This document shows positions 10,480-22,799 of a DNA stretch of 64,000 nt, piece by piece; positions within the stretch are counted from its first letter, which is position 1, and each line of letters starts with the position of its first letter. The stretch comes from Chelonoidis abingdonii (lineage: Eukaryota > Chordata > Testudines > Testudinidae): positions 96,156,012 through 96,220,011 of the forward strand of contig NC_133770.1 of the NCBI RefSeq assembly GCF_003597395.2. Reading direction: 5' to 3'. The notes beneath the pieces are model-generated. The model had not been told where the DNA came from. It made no database searches and worked only from the letters and a program-made list of their open reading frames with translations. The position numbers were made by a program, and so were the translations under genes.

Positions 10480-12663
10480 CAGGGCCGGATTAACTTTTTG
10501 TGGGCTTGGCACCAAACATATTTGTGGGCCCCCCTGGGGAATGAAGGAGCCAGGGGCAAGAGCACAGCGGACAGGGTGGATTTGATTTAAATCATGATTT
10601 AAATCACTAGTCAGGAAGACTCGATTTAATCATGGATTTCTACATAAAATTGCATTCTTGTTGGTTGTTATAACCTTAATACATATTCTTCACAACTCAG
10701 AGATGTAGGCTTCGTTTTTAGAAGGTACACACTATACATTTTTAAACAGTGATTTATTTTGAAAAAATTTCAGATGAGTTTCAGATGAGCTGTATCAGAA
10801 GATGAATGATTGTTTGGTTATTTCATTTACCAAAGATAATTGAAGCAGATATTTATGAAGTCATTGGGAGGTGAACTATCTTCAATTCAACAGGTTAATA
10901 ATTACTATTTGGAGGATTTTCTTACCATGCTGTATTAGGAGGAGAACATCATCAGACAGACATTTAAATTGTTTTATTTAACTAAAACAACAACATTAAG
11001 TATTCTGGATTTTTTTTCTTCAACAGCAAACATAATATTTTAACAAAAAAGCATATGTCCCTTGCTTCTCACAGACTTCTTCTCCTTGTCCAGATCTATT
11101 CTGCCCTCAACAATCTTCTATTCATTGAACTTTTTGAAACTTTGCACTTTTAGAGAGAGGTAAGGGATTGACTCTATGTAGACAAATTTGCAGAGGGACA
11201 ACAGAGTTGAGGACTGTTATTTCTCACCTCTCTATATTATTTATTTAAAATTTTTTTTGCTGTTAACAAGCATATTACCTCTGGAGACACAAATCCACAG
11301 TTTGAGAACTGCAAAATTAAGCATCTCGGATGATATCTTCTAGACTGAGCACTGAGTCCCATTGAGAAGATAGAACGATTAACCTAAATAATCTATACAG
11401 AAGCCTGTGGAACCCCATAAAATTGGGTCCCTAATCCATGAACTATTAGAACTCATTTACAAAACTCTTAAACATTACATGAATATATTGTCTCATACTA
11501 TAGAATTAGAATTTTTAATCCCTATTTCATGATGAGATATAATGTATCTTAATTACAACTATCTTTAGACGGGGTTTTTCCCTCAAAAATCTAATTTAAA
11601 TAAATAAAATTATTTTTTAAATGATGACAGCGGGGCATGGGTGTGGGGGGGAAGGATTGGTCCCCAGCTGAAGCAAGGCAGGGGCCAGGGGCAAGATGAG
11701 CACAGTGGGGCACGGGGGAAGGATTAGTCCCTGCTGACTGGATCAAGGAAGGGGATGGGGGCAAAAGCACAGCGGGGCAGGAGCTAGGGTTGGTTCCTGG
11801 AGCAAGGGAGGGGCCGGGGGTAAATTGCAAGCGCAGCAGGGCTGGGGAGGGGGTAAACAGGATTCCCGCCCACACAGAGCAGGTACCTACCTTCTCCCTG
11901 GTTCTAGCCCATTCTTTTCGTCTCTTTCTGCACTGAGCTGAGGGTGGGGGTGCAGGGTCTGGGAGGCAGTTAGGGTGCAGGAGCAGGCTGGGAGTTGGGG
12001 TTCAGGGTCTGGCCAGGAGTTAGGGTGAGGGAGAGGGCTCAGGGTTGAGGCAGGAGGTTGCTGTGTGGAGCACTTACCTGGGGCAGCTCCTGTTTGGTGG
12101 TGGGGGTGGGGATGTGGAGGGTGCAGGAGTCAGGGCATAGGATGTGGGGGGACTAGGTATGTGTGGCAGGTGCAGGAGTCAGGGCTGGAGTCATGGCAGT
12201 CTGTGAGGGGGTGCCAGAGTGAGGGCAGGGGGCTGGGGGCATGGGTGTGCTCCCAGCCCCCTGCTCTGAGCAGCTTATGGCAGGGGGCTGGAAGGAGTAT
12301 GCCTCAATTCTACACCATTCCCCAAGGCCATGTCCCTGCCTCATCTCCGCCTCCTCCTTCAAATGGCGAGCGCATTGCAGCCCCGCTCCTCCCCGTCCCT
12401 CGTGCCAGCAAACAGCTATTCGGTGGCAAGGAGAGGGAGCGGGAGGGGCAGGAACATGGCATACTGAGGGAAGAGGCGGGGGAGGAGCTTGGCTGCCGGC
12501 GGAGCCTGCCCTGCTGCAGCAGGAGCCCCAGGAGTCGGGAGCATCAAGCTTCTGCCCCTACAGGAGAGACCGGGGGGCGGAGAAGAGCAGGATGTGCCAG
12601 GGGCCCTTTGGACTGTGGGACCGGCGCCATGGCGCCAGTGGCACTATGGTAAATCAGGTACTG
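10480..12663. mobile_element. Outer hAT-like element split by a second transposon
   Basis: The left end cagggccgg matches the hAT end at 8026. The GC-rich interior continues after a nested insertion (10,572-11,626). The proposed right end near 12,663 is less certain: flanks accaaagg and ccaaaagg agree only with one indel. The interior contains degenerate repeats of wording such as gagcacagcggggca and ggtgcaggagtcagggc. Open frames at 12,065-12,678 overlap in several frames and show no domain. Confidence 0.5.
10572..11626. mobile_element. Nested AT-rich DNA transposon, about 1,055 bp
   Basis: The element begins cagggtggatttgatttaaa and is inserted in a GC-rich repeat. ACAGCGGA precedes it and ACAGCGGG follows it, an 8-bp duplication with one mismatch. 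The terminal zone repeats the word gatttaaatca. No transposase coding sequence is visible, so this is a non-autonomous or decayed copy. Confidence 0.65.
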
Positions 12664-13942
12664 CCAAAAGGTCATTGAGGCAGGTAGAGATTACTAAGGT
12701 ATCATGGCATTCCAGTGTCCTTTCCCCTGCCCATATCCTCTGGACTGACTCCAGGGAGGTGGAAAAGGTATAAAAGCTGTTACTGAGGCTCTAAACCACT
12801 TGAGCATCTCCTTATGCAGGTGAAACCTAGGGACTAGATAAAACAGTTTTAGGCACAAAGCTGCCTAATGCAGCTGAGGATCAGGGTCACCAATTTTGAC
12901 AGGGTCCAAAGGAGAAAGTAACATAATGACATTTATTTGAAATTGAAAACCACTTATTAATTTATACTCAGATCCTCAAAGGTATTCAGGTGCTTAACTT
13001 TCATTGATTTCAATGAGAGTTAAGAACTTAAATACCTTTGAGAATCTGGATCTTAATTGTTTTAGATTGTACAAAATGAAGATACAAATCAATAAGCTTC
13101 AAAATGTGGAGGACAAACCCTGATTAGGAACAAAGTATATGTGTTTGGCGAAGCAGAATCCGTTTTGTGATTCAATTTGTAACTGGTTTTAAAGCAAAGT
13201 TTGTAACTAAAGAAATGCATCCAACTGGCTCTTTTTCTTTCTTATTTTAAACAAATCTAAGATCTTTTCTGGATGGCCTTTTTTAACTGTTACTTATTTA
13301 TGCTGTTCTGATGTGTGAAGAAACATTTCTTCATTGCTGTTTTGTGGTATTATTTTCCTGACACATACTCTTTTGGGTTTCCGGTATATGGAGGTCACTT
13401 TTCCTTCCCTTCCTCCTCCCTCTTTTGTGCATAAATCTTGGGTTTGTTCTCCCTTCTTTTCTCTTACGCTGCTAGGGGTAAGTCAGATAACATGCCCATG
13501 GCAGCTAGGATGGTAAAGAAGATTGTGAGGAAAGTTCTATTGTGTAATTGCACAATTTTTATTTATTTATTTTCAAAAAACCAGAACTAAGAATACAGCA
13601 TTTTTGGAAGTCTCCTTTGTTCAGTGGTGAGTTATATGTCCTTTGTCTACATTTACTTCGATAGATTGGATTTTTACTGCAAAGTTTCAGTCAAATGGCA
13701 GCACGCACAGAGGGACCTCCATCTCACATCCAGTAAATGAACTACAGAAAAAGTGACAGAGATCTCCAAAAATTGTTCGGAAAAATCATAGGTATGTACA
13801 GTAAATCCTACTCTTCTATCTGATATATTTAATCACGGCAGTTTTTTCTAAGCAGAAATTTATTTTACAAGTTTCATATGGGTCTGTTTGTTTGTTGGAG
13901 TGTGGGTATTGTAGTTACTGTCAATCATGAATCTACACCATG
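12664..13942. other. AT-rich non-coding stretch, no gene recognised
   Basis: There is a local near-palindrome at about 12,970-13,055, where gatcctcaaaggtattcagg is echoed in inverse as atacctttgagaatctggat. No coding signal is seen. Confidence 0.4.
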
Positions 13943-14615
13943 AAGAATCATAGAAACATAGGGCAGGATTTCCTAATATCTAACTTAAACCCCCCTTGCT
14001 GAAGGTTTAGCCCATTACTTCTTGTCCTATGTTCAGGGGACATGGAGGACATGGTAGACAATTGATCACCACCAGGTCCCCCTCAGTCTTCTTTTCTCAA
14101 GGTTATTTTTGCCTTTCCTCAGCAGTGAGGTTTTCTAAACTTTTTATCTTTATTGTAGGTCCCTCCCTCTTCCCTTCCCTATTTGTCCACATCTGTCTTA
14201 ATGTGTGGCACCCAGAATTAGATACAGTCCTCTGGCTGAGGCCTCACCAGTGTTAAGTAGAGCAGGATAATTACCTCTTGTATCTTACATATGATGCTGC
14301 TGTTAATACACTCCAGAATGATGTTAGTCTTTCTTGCACCTGTATCACATTGTTGACTTGTTTCAATTTGTGATCTGCTGTAACCCTCAGATCCTTTTCA
14401 GCAGTACCATCACCTATCCAGTTATTTCTCCATTTAAGAGTTGTGCATTTAATTTTTCCTCCCTAGGTGAAGTACTCTGCGTTTGTTTTTATTTAATTTC
14501 ATCTTGTTGATTTCAGACCAATTTGTCAAGGTCATTTTGAATTCTATTCCTGTCTCCCATGTTTTTGCAATCCCTCCCAGCTTGGTGTCATCTGCAAATT
14601 TTATAAGTATATTCT
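13943..14615 (-). mobile_element. CR1 LINE 3' fragment, minus strand
   Basis: Read on the minus strand, the sequence carries CR1 reverse-transcriptase C-terminal wording and the 3' tail. The + strand shows the mirror words gcccattacttcttgtcct, tgtggcacccagaatta and aatcatagaaacatag. It is a diverged copy with several frame breaks. CR1 elements are non-LTR retrotransposons typically truncated at their 5' ends. Confidence 0.8.
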
Positions 14616-15129
14616 TAATTAGAATTAGTCAAAAATCATTAGAATGAGTCAAAAACTGATGTACTTTTTAAACATAAAATAGCTTTTTGACTAAATGAAA
14701 ATTTTTGTGAAAAAATTTGTTTAAAATTTCCAGGTTTTTGTAAAAAAAAAAAATTGGTTTTTGGTTGTCGATAATTGGTAAAATTTGCTTTAGGGTTTTC
14801 AGCTATCATGAAAACCAAAACAATTTCTACGAAAAACTTCAACTCAAACGGAAAATTTTCATTCTCATTGAGATTTTGAGAGGGAAAACAGGACCTAGTC
14901 AGCTGTACAAAGAATATATATGCCTCTTCAATGGAGTCCAACCTTTGGATTACATGGAAATCTACATGATTATGGAGGGAAACTCTTACAGTCCTGATAC
15001 AGATCTTTATCACAGGGTAAATTTTGCAAAGACACTTGTGAGAGAGAGAGAAAGAGAGAGAGAGAGCTTAATTCATTCGTCAACACAGATTATAATACGT
15101 TTTAGAGATTTTGACAAAACTGATTTTTT
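14616..15129. other. Non-coding stretch with a GA microsatellite
   Basis: A (GA)n-like tract lies at about 15,040-15,066. Overlapping open frames on both strands at 14,639-15,133 show no domain. No gene is supported. Confidence 0.45.
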
Positions 15130-15779
15130 TTAAATGAGATTACAGGTTTTCTTGATTAAGGTAATAGTGTTGATGTAATGAATTTAGACTTCTGTAAGGT
15201 GTTTGGCTTGGTACCACGTGACATTTCTATTAAGAAACTAGAACAATACATAATCAACATAGCATACATTAAATGGATTAAAAATTGGCTAACTGATACA
15301 TCTCAAAATGTAATTGTACATGAGGAATCATCATTAATAATCATGTGTTTCTAGGGAGGTTCCACTGGGATTGGTTCTTGGTCCTAAGCTATTTAATATT
15401 TTTATCAGTGACCTGGGAGAACATATACAATTATTAATAATAAAGTTTGCAGATGACACAAAGATTAGGGGAGCGGTAGATACGGAAAAGAACTAGTCAC
15501 TGATACCAAGTGTTCTGGATCTGGGTACAAGCACACAATATGTGTATTAGTATGTGTATAGTAAGATATAAAGTCATACATCTAGGGAAGAAGAATTAAA
15601 AAAATACGTACGGGATGGGGACTCTATCCTGGGAAGGAGTGATTTTGAAAAAGACCTAGGAGACATGGCGAATTATAGCTGAACATAAGCTCCCATTGCA
15701 ATCATCTGACCAAAAGGGTTAATGTCCTCCTTGGATGTATAAACAAAGGAATATCAAGTCGGAATAAGAAAGTTATATT
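15130..15779 (+). mobile_element. CR1 LINE reverse-transcriptase fragment, first half
   Basis: The + strand encodes a decayed CR1 reverse transcriptase: a region resembling LDFCK-F-LVP, then the catalytic block FADDTKI at about 15,445-15,465. Stops and frameshifts interrupt it. The copy continues after the hAT insertion at 17,358. Confidence 0.8.
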
Positions 15780-17357
15780 TAGGGCTGTCAAGCAATTCAA
15801 AAAATTGCAATTAATTGCGCTGTTAAACAATAATACAATACCATTTATTTAAATATTTTGGATCTTTTCTACATTGTCAAATATACCGATTTCAATTATA
15901 ACATAGAATACAAAGTGTACAATGCTCTGTACAAAAGAAATAGTATTTTTCAATTCACCTAATACAAGTACTGTAGTGCAATCTCTTTATCAAGAAAGTT
16001 GGACTTACAAATGTAGAATTATGTACGAAAAAACTTGCATTCAAAAATAAAACAGTATAAAACTTTAGAGCCTACAAGACCCCTCAGTCCTCCTTCTTGT
16101 TCAGCCATTCGCTCAGACAAACACATTTGTTTACATTTGCAGGAGATAATGCTACCTGCTTCTTTTTTACAATGTCACCTGAAAGTGAGAACAGGCATTC
16201 GCATGGCACTGTTGTAGCCAGCGTTGCGAGATATTTATGTGTCAGCTGAACTAAAGAGTCATATGTCCCTTCATGCTTCAACCACCATTCCAGAGGACAT
16301 ACTTCCATGCTGATGATGGGTTATGCTCCATAACGCTCTAAAGCAGAGTGGACCAACGCATGTTCATTTTCATCATCTGAGTCAGATGTTACCAGCAGAA
16401 TGTTGATTTTCTGTTTGAGGTTCGGTTTCTGCATTGGAGTGTTGCTCTTTTAAAACTTCTGAAAGCATGTTCCACATCTCATCTCTCTCAGATTTTGGAA
16501 GGCACTTTAGATTCTTAAACCTTGGGTCAAGTGCTGTAGCTATCTTTAGAAATCTCACATTGGTACCTTCTTTGCGTTTTGCCAAATCTACAGTGAAAGT
16601 GTTCTTAAATCGAACAACCTGTGCTATGTCATCATACGAGACTGCTATAACATGAAGTATATGGCAGAATGCTGGTAAAACACAGAGCAGGAGACATACA
16701 ATTCTCCCCCAGGGAGTTCAATCTCAAATTTAATTAATCCATTATTTTTTTAACAAGCATCACCAGTATGGAAGCATATCCTCTGGAATGGTGGCCAAAG
16801 CATGAAAGTACCATATCTGGCATGTAAATACCTTGCAGTGCCGGCTAGAACAGTGCCATGCAAACACCTGTTCTCACTTTCAGGTGACATTGTCCATAAG
16901 AAGTGGGCAGCATTATCTCCTGTAAATGTAAATAATGTGAACTATTGCCTGAACAAGAAGTAGGACGAGTGGACTTGTAGGCTCTAATGTTTTTCATTGT
17001 TTTGTTTTTGAGTGCAGTTATGTAATTAAAAAAAATCTACATTTGTAAATTGCAATTACACAATAAAGACATTGCACTACAGTACTTGTATGAGATGAAT
17101 TGAAAAATACTGTTTCTTTTGTTTATCATTTTTACAGTGCAAATATTTGTATTAAAACTAATATAAAATGAACACTGTACACTTTGTATTCTGTGTTGTA
17201 CTGAAATCAATATATTTGAAAATGTAGAAAAACATCCAAAAATATTTAATACATTTCAATTGATATTTTATTGTTTAATTGTGTAATTAAAACTCTGATT
17301 AATCATGTTTTTTTTTAGTTAATCGCATGAGTTAACTGTGTTTAATTGACAGCCCTA
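15780..17357. mobile_element. hAT transposon with long inverted arms (copy B), inserted in CR1
   Basis: The ends are tagggctgtcaa and ttgacagcccta. Flanks gttatatt (15,772-15,779) and attatact (17,358-17,365) agree at 6 of 8. The two ends are not short terminal repeats but arms of roughly 550-600 bp that are inverted copies of each other, both containing the transposase 3' coding end. The middle (about 16,380-16,600) holds one copy of an upstream transposase segment on the minus strand. The copy is decayed. Confidence 0.8.
16084..16585 (-). pseudogene. hAT transposase C-terminal remnant
   Basis: Two minus-strand segments belong to one decayed transposase. The upstream part (16,585-16,382) reads ATALDPRFKNLKCLP, a typical hAT segment. 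The downstream part (16,308-16,084) contains PLEWWLKHEGTYDSL, then VPCECLFSLSGDIV, then LSPANVNKCVCL, the hAT C-terminal dimerisation region (ZBED-like/Ac-like group). A frame break separates them. A second, inverted copy of the dimerisation region lies at about 16,755-16,975 on the + strand, which is unusual. Confidence 0.8.
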
Positions 17358-17860
17358 ATTATACTGCTTCTGTATTTGGCACTGGTGCAACCGGTACTAA
17401 AATATTATGTCCAGTTCTGGTGGTTATATTTCAAGAAGGATGTTGATAAATTGGAGAATGTTCAGAAAGCCACGAGAATGATTAAAGGGTTGGAAAACAT
17501 GCTGTATAGTGATATACTAAATAGATTGAGCTCCTTGAGTCTAACAAGGAGAAGGTTAAGGGGCAACTTGATCGTAGTCTATAAGTACCTACATGGGGAA
17601 CAGAAATGTAATAATAATGGGCTTTTCAGTCTAGTAGACAAAGGTATAATAAGATCCAGTGGCTGGAAATTGAAACTAGACAAAATCAGACTAGAAATAA
17701 GGTGCTAATTTTTTAACGGTGAGGGTAATTAACTACTGGAACAATTTACCAAGGCTTGTTTTGGATTCTCCATCACTGGAAATTCTAAATCAAGATTGGA
17801 TGTTTTTCTAAAACATATGTTGTAGTTCAAATAAGAATGATTCAGGGAAGTCCTATGGCT
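17358..17860 (+). mobile_element. CR1 LINE fragment, second half
   Basis: The frame from about 17,358 reads LVQPVLKYYVQFW, KKDVDKLENVQKATRMIKGL and RRRLRGNLIVVYKYL, the CR1 reverse-transcriptase C terminus. It continues the fragment broken at 15,779, so the hAT element inserted into an existing CR1. The 3' untranslated part follows and fades near 17,860. Confidence 0.85.
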
Positions 17861-20741
17861 TGTGCCATATTAATAATATACAATAATAATGTAATCTATG
17901 AATTTATGAAACATCAATGCTCAAATTTATCACAAAAATCTTTTTGTCAATCACCATTCTGAAAGACTCTAGTTTCTAGACTTTTTCCTAGCACAATCTG
18001 CCACCTCCTCTGCTGAAACAAAATATTGATGTTTTGATGATTTCCTGAAAGCCCCCAACATCAACAGATGCATCTTTAGCTTCTATATGATGCCGAATGA
18101 GGTGGTTGAGTGCCCTTGTGCTACTATTCTTCAAAACCCCTGTCTCCCAAAAGTTTAGCCAAACAAGAAGACATTTAGTGTAGAGAAGGATTCGAGATTT
18201 GCTTCTGATCTCACGTAATACCGTTGACCATGATGTAGCCTGGGTAAGAGGGAACCAGGAAAGGAAGAAGACACAAGCCCCTCCCTGAAAAGCCCTGAAC
18301 ATATATATTTCAGGGTCAATCCAATCCCCCTCCATTTTCATGGGCATAGTAAGCTGGTGTAATTCTGCAACACAGAGGTGAGGGCCAGAATGAAGCAACC
18401 CTATGCAGCAACAAAACACAATCCTGCAGCGAATCCATAGTGTGGAGGAGTCTTTTGGAGGTGGGACTGAGCCAGCAGATCTGCAACTACATAATCTGAG
18501 TGGGGAAACCACATGGGAGAGTCATCTCTCTCAGAAGCTAGTGCAACCAACCCTGAGGCTGTTTCTCAGCCTATGGCAGGTATTTGTCTGCCCTTTGACC
18601 CTCATATACAGTCTATCTCTTGGGCTGCACACAGATTCCAAGATCCTGGACTAATGTCATAAAGTGTTTACCTTTCAATACATAAGACTTCATGTTCTCA
18701 TTCCATGTGTGTCCTGCTAAAAGTTATGTCTGTAAGACCTGGCACTTGCAATTCTGGTCAGTGTTTTCTGGCCCTTCAGGTGTCTGCACAGTAGGAAACT
18801 GTGCCTTCTGAGAAGGTAGCAATTTTCTCTGTGCAACATATTATGCTATGTCATGCTGTGTTATGTATTCTCAACATAAATAGGTTTCAACTGGATGGCT
18901 GTAACAGTGGTGGGCAGATAAGCTGATTTTGTGTGCTTTAACATCACTGTTGAGGAATGCTTTTTACACACAATGAAGATGAGCCTTCCTGCAGAATCAT
19001 TGCAAGGATGGTGTGTAGATTCTCCATAATCCTGTAGAAACTTGCATTACAATGCACTGGCATGCCCCGAGGGTCACAGGTAACTTTTTCACTGTCTGAA
19101 CGTAGCAGAGATGTGTGAAAAATTCAAAACGTGGTGTTTCTACTTTGTTTCTTCTATGTGAATTCTGAAAATGTTTCATTGATTGAACTTGAGAAGCAAC
19201 CACCAGGGGTCATCCAACCTCAACCACAGAACTACTGTTAATGATGCAGATAATCATATGTCTGTCATAGCAACCCAGATTTGCAGCAGTTACCTTTAGT
19301 ATAGTAGTACTTTAAAACTGTAAATACACATTCCAGCTTGAGACTGTCTGATAATGCGACGTTATAGTGACATGTTTTCTAATTACAGTTCGACAACTTA
19401 AAAAATTGACATACAAACAGCTGTTGCTAATCCCTTCTGGTATGAACGTTTGAAAGCTAAATAGCAATGTTATAGAAGTGGCAATAGTTAGAATAGGAAG
19501 GAACGTGTACTCTTTCCTTTCCAGTACAATAGTTGAAATATGTTGTAAATTGTAGTTCCTTAGAGAAAAATCCCTTTTGCAACACATTTTACTTGCTCAT
19601 AATTTACTGGAAAAAAATGTTGAGAGAACTTCATTTTGAGCTACAAATATAATTTTAACCTCTAAAATACAGAGTCAACCATTAGAGAGTCAGTATTTAC
19701 CAGCAATTCCTCTACAATACCTAAGGTCCCATGGTTATTGCTGATACTAAATATAGTGAAATAATTGGTCCTTTGGATATGTTGAGGTAACAGTTAAAGT
19801 AAGTGTGGACTTTTCAAATAGTGGCCATTGTATAAAGAAAGCTCAGATACTACAATGATTGGCATGCTAAAAACATGTTAACAGCTAAAATCTTTATTAA
19901 AAAATGAAGTCACTGAGAAATATCATATTATTAATGTCCCATTGCAACTGAAACCTGATATTAGAAATATCAAAGGTATTTCCTCTTCTCCACAAATGAG
20001 GAAACTGTTAAATAGTCTTTTGACTGTCAAAATGGGTATTACTTAAAATGGAAATCACCTAAAAGATCAGTGATACAATAAATAGAGGAACTACTTATCA
20101 TACTGCAAATCTAACACTGCTTTGGTGTAAAAAGGAAACCAGGTCAGGTTTTACATTGTAAGATCCATGAGTCAAATTCAAATAAAAGTGCTTCGTCCGC
20201 AAGGATCCAGGAGGAAGCTAGCAGGAGTGAACCCAGACTGAGACACAATTCAGGGCACACATGCCATATCCAGCTACTGTCAGGTATGTGAAGGAATACT
20301 AGATCCAATCTACCTGCTTGCTCCAAACAGTGTATGGTCATGTGGTCCTGTGGTCTGCCCATCCAGCATGTCACCTTCCAACATGTCAAGATCTCGTCTT
20401 TCCAGTGAGCTGCAGAGTCCTGCCATGGCTCTGTCTTCTGCTGCATGTGTTAATAGTCCCCCAGGATGGCAAAGATGTCCCCATCTATGCAGCAGAACTA
20501 CAATTTTCACTTTGCTTTTGGTCCTGTGCTGCTGCAGCTGCCTGACTGGCTGGCTGGCTACCTTTATAGGACCCCTAGTCAAAGAAGCACCGCTCCCTAA
20601 TCAGGGCTCAGCTTCTCTCCCAGCACACTTAATTTTAATGAATAAATAGCAGGATTCTAACAATGACTTGTGTCTTCTTTATGATCACCAAGTAGATCCT
20701 GTATAATAAGATCTGAGCTGTTAACACAAAGGGCTGATAAG
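17861..20741. other. Non-coding stretch, no gene recognised
   Basis: The longest open frame is 174 codons on the minus strand (18,512-17,988). It has no hydrophobic or domain pattern I can assign and no supporting splice signals, so I do not call it a gene. Overlapping short frames at 20,144-20,649 are on both strands and similarly unsupported. No repeat boundaries were identified. Confidence 0.45.
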
Positions 20742-21478
20742 AATCATAGAATCATAGAATCAAACAACTGGAAGGGACCTTGAGAGGTCATCTAGTCCAG
20801 TCCTCTGCACCCATGGCAGGACTAAGTATAATCTAGAAAATCCCTGACAGGTGTTATCTAACCGGCTTTTAAACATTTCCAGTGCTGAAGATTCCACAGC
20901 CTCCCTAGGCAATTTATTCCAGTGCTTAACACCCTGACATTAAGAAGTTTTTCTGAATGTCCAATTTAAACCTCTCTTGCTGCAATTTAAGCCCATTGCT
21001 TCTTGTCCTATCCTCAGAGGTTAAGAACAACAATTTTTCTCCCTCCTCCTTGTAACAACCTTTTATGTACTTGAAAAGTGTTGTCATGTCCCCTCTCAGT
21101 CTTCTCTTCTCCAGACTAAACAAACCCAGCCTTTTCAATCTTCTCTCATATGTCATGTTTTCTAGACCTTTAATCATTTTTATTGCTCTTCTCTGGACTT
21201 TCTCCAATTTGTCCACATCTTTTCTGAAATGTGGCACCCAGAACTGGTCACAATACTCCAGCTGAGGCCTAATCAGAGTGGAGTAGAGCAGAAGAATTAC
21301 TTCTCGGGTCTTGCTTACAGCACTCCTGCTAATACATCCCAGAATGATGCTCGCTTTTTTTGCAACAGCGTTACACTGTTGACTCATATTTAGCTTGTGG
21401 TCCACTATGATCCCCTGATCCCTTTCCACAGTACTCCTTCCTTGGCTGTCATTCCCCATAAGGATCGTACTCATATAA
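20742..21478 (-). mobile_element. CR1 LINE 3' end, minus strand, relatively well preserved
   Basis: The minus strand keeps an open frame of about 180 codons (21,474-20,926) with TREVILLLYSTLIRPQLEY, then KDVDKLEKVQRRAIKMIKGL and RRLRGDMTTLFKYIKG. This is the CR1 reverse-transcriptase C-terminal region. The CR1 3' tail follows, seen on the + strand as repeated gaatcatagaatcatagaat at about 20,741-20,760. Length and intact frame suggest a younger insertion than the other CR1 copies here. It lies about 0.4 kb upstream of the GPR141 coding exon, presumably within its 5' intron. Confidence 0.9.
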
Positions 21479-21864
21479 TTTGGCGAAGAAGCAGATCTTT
21501 ATTGCCTATCTTTGTTTTGAAATATTAATTAGTAACTGTTTTTAAGTACATGGCTGGTAACATTTCCATAACTTGATCAGCTTCTTCCTCTAACTTATGT
21601 ATATGCTTGGGATTTTTCCGTCTTTAAATTCAGCTTTTGCAGCCATTGTTTCCTAACTAGCAGAAACGCTGAACTGCCTTTCCTAACAGAGCACATTTCA
21701 GTAGTGGGGAAAATCATTTGCAGTAACTGATATCAGAAATGAAATAATCCAAGCATTCCTAGGATTATATACAGTATATGCCCTGGAACCAGAACTGGGC
21801 TGAAGACTAAGTTAGTTTTAAATCTCACTTTAATCTTTAATGACATTGATGTCTTCTTTTATAG
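21479..21864 (+). other. Presumed 5' intron end of GPR141 with 3' splice site
   Basis: The sequence gtcttcttttatag ends at 21,864 and is a good 3' splice site with a pyrimidine tract. It lies 26 bases before the start codon, so the coding exon probably begins at 21,865. This fits the GPR141 layout of one coding exon with upstream non-coding exons. The upstream exon was not found. Confidence 0.6.
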
Positions 21865-21890
21865 AGTCCAAAAGAGAGATTTAGACGACC

Positions 21891-22799
21891 ATGCCTGAAG
21901 AGACTACAACCTTGCCGAATGCATCTCAGCCCAATGACATTGAACGTTACGCACTGATTACTATATATATAGTAGCATTTATTGGAGGTACAATTGGAGC
22001 CATCGCAATGTCATTTTTGTTGGTTAAAATGAACACTCTGTCAGTGACTACAGCAGCGATTGTCAACCTCGTGGTGTTGCACAGCCTGCTTCTCCTGACT
22101 GTGCCATTTAGGCTTTATTATTATATCAGTCAGAAGTGGATTTTTGGATTTGCCTTTTGTAAAGCAGTGAGTGCTATGATGCACATCCACATGTACCTCA
22201 CTCTTCTATTCTACATAATCACGCTCATTATCCGGTGGCTCATTTTCTTTCAATGGAAGGACAAGGTGGAGTTCTACAGGAAGCTGCATGCTGTGGCTGC
22301 TAGTGCTGCAGTGTGGATAGTGGCCATTGTGATTGTGCTGCCTTTGTTCGTTGCTCGGTATGGAAATTCTGGGGAGTATGGAAATACCACATGTTTTACG
22401 TTCCAACAAGAACTCAAGAAGGAGAGTGTGAAAGCACTAAACTATGTCATAATTGCCGTTGTAACTACCATCACATGTGTCTTATTGGGGTTGCAAGTCT
22501 TCATCATTCTAAAGGTGGTGAAAAAGCTTCCAGGTTCTGTCTGGTCACATCAAGAATTCTGGGCCCAGATTAAAAGCTTGATGTTCATATCTGTGATAAT
22601 CATTTGTTTCCTCCCATATCACCTCTTTAGGGTCTATTACATACAGCACATAGAGGAAAAACAATCAGAAACTTACAATGATATCTGTCTGAGTATAACT
22701 GCCATCAGCTGTCTTGATTTGCTGTCATTTGTTATAGGTGGAAGCCGTTTCTTTAAGCAAAAGATTATTATGCTTCGAGACAAGCTTGCATGCTGTTAG
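21891..22799 (+). CDS. GPR141: Orphan G protein-coupled receptor GPR141
   Basis: A single-exon coding region of 302 residues encodes an orphan class A seven-transmembrane receptor of the plasma membrane; GPR141 has been linked mainly to myeloid and immune cells. Predicted TM segments are about 21-46, 54-78, 90-115, 133-155, 183-209, 229-252 and 264-284. Cys90 (TM3) and Cys168 (second extracellular loop) can form the usual disulfide. N-glycosylation sequons lie at Asn10 (NAS) and Asn165 (NTT). KDKVEFYRKLHAVAAS after TM3, SHQEFWAQ before TM6 and CFLPYH in TM6 match GPR141. Family-typical departures are His64 where class A receptors have an Asp in TM2, LIIRWL in place of DRY, and no NPxxY. A short tail after TM7 (FFKQKI, ending CC) is present. 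The start is an ATG with A at -3, and the length is close to that of mammalian GPR141. The ligand is unknown. Confidence 0.95.
   Translation: MPEETTTLPNASQPNDIERYALITIYIVAFIGGTIGAIAMSFLLVKMNTLSVTTAAIVNLVVLHSLLLLTVPFRLYYYISQKWIFGFAFCKAVSAMMHIHMYLTLLFYIITLIIRWLIFFQWKDKVEFYRKLHAVAASAAVWIVAIVIVLPLFVARYGNSGEYGNTTCFTFQQELKKESVKALNYVIIAVVTTITCVLLGLQVFIILKVVKKLPGSVWSHQEFWAQIKSLMFISVIIICFLPYHLFRVYYIQHIEEKQSETYNDICLSITAISCLDLLSFVIGGSRFFKQKIIMLRDKLACC

Noticed and set aside
12065..12773. Open frames up to 195 codons
   Set aside because: They lie in the GC-rich part of a hAT-like element and show low-complexity composition.
17988..18512. 174-codon open frame on the minus strand
   Set aside because: No domain, signal peptide, conserved motif or splice context; composition is like the neighbouring non-coding DNA.
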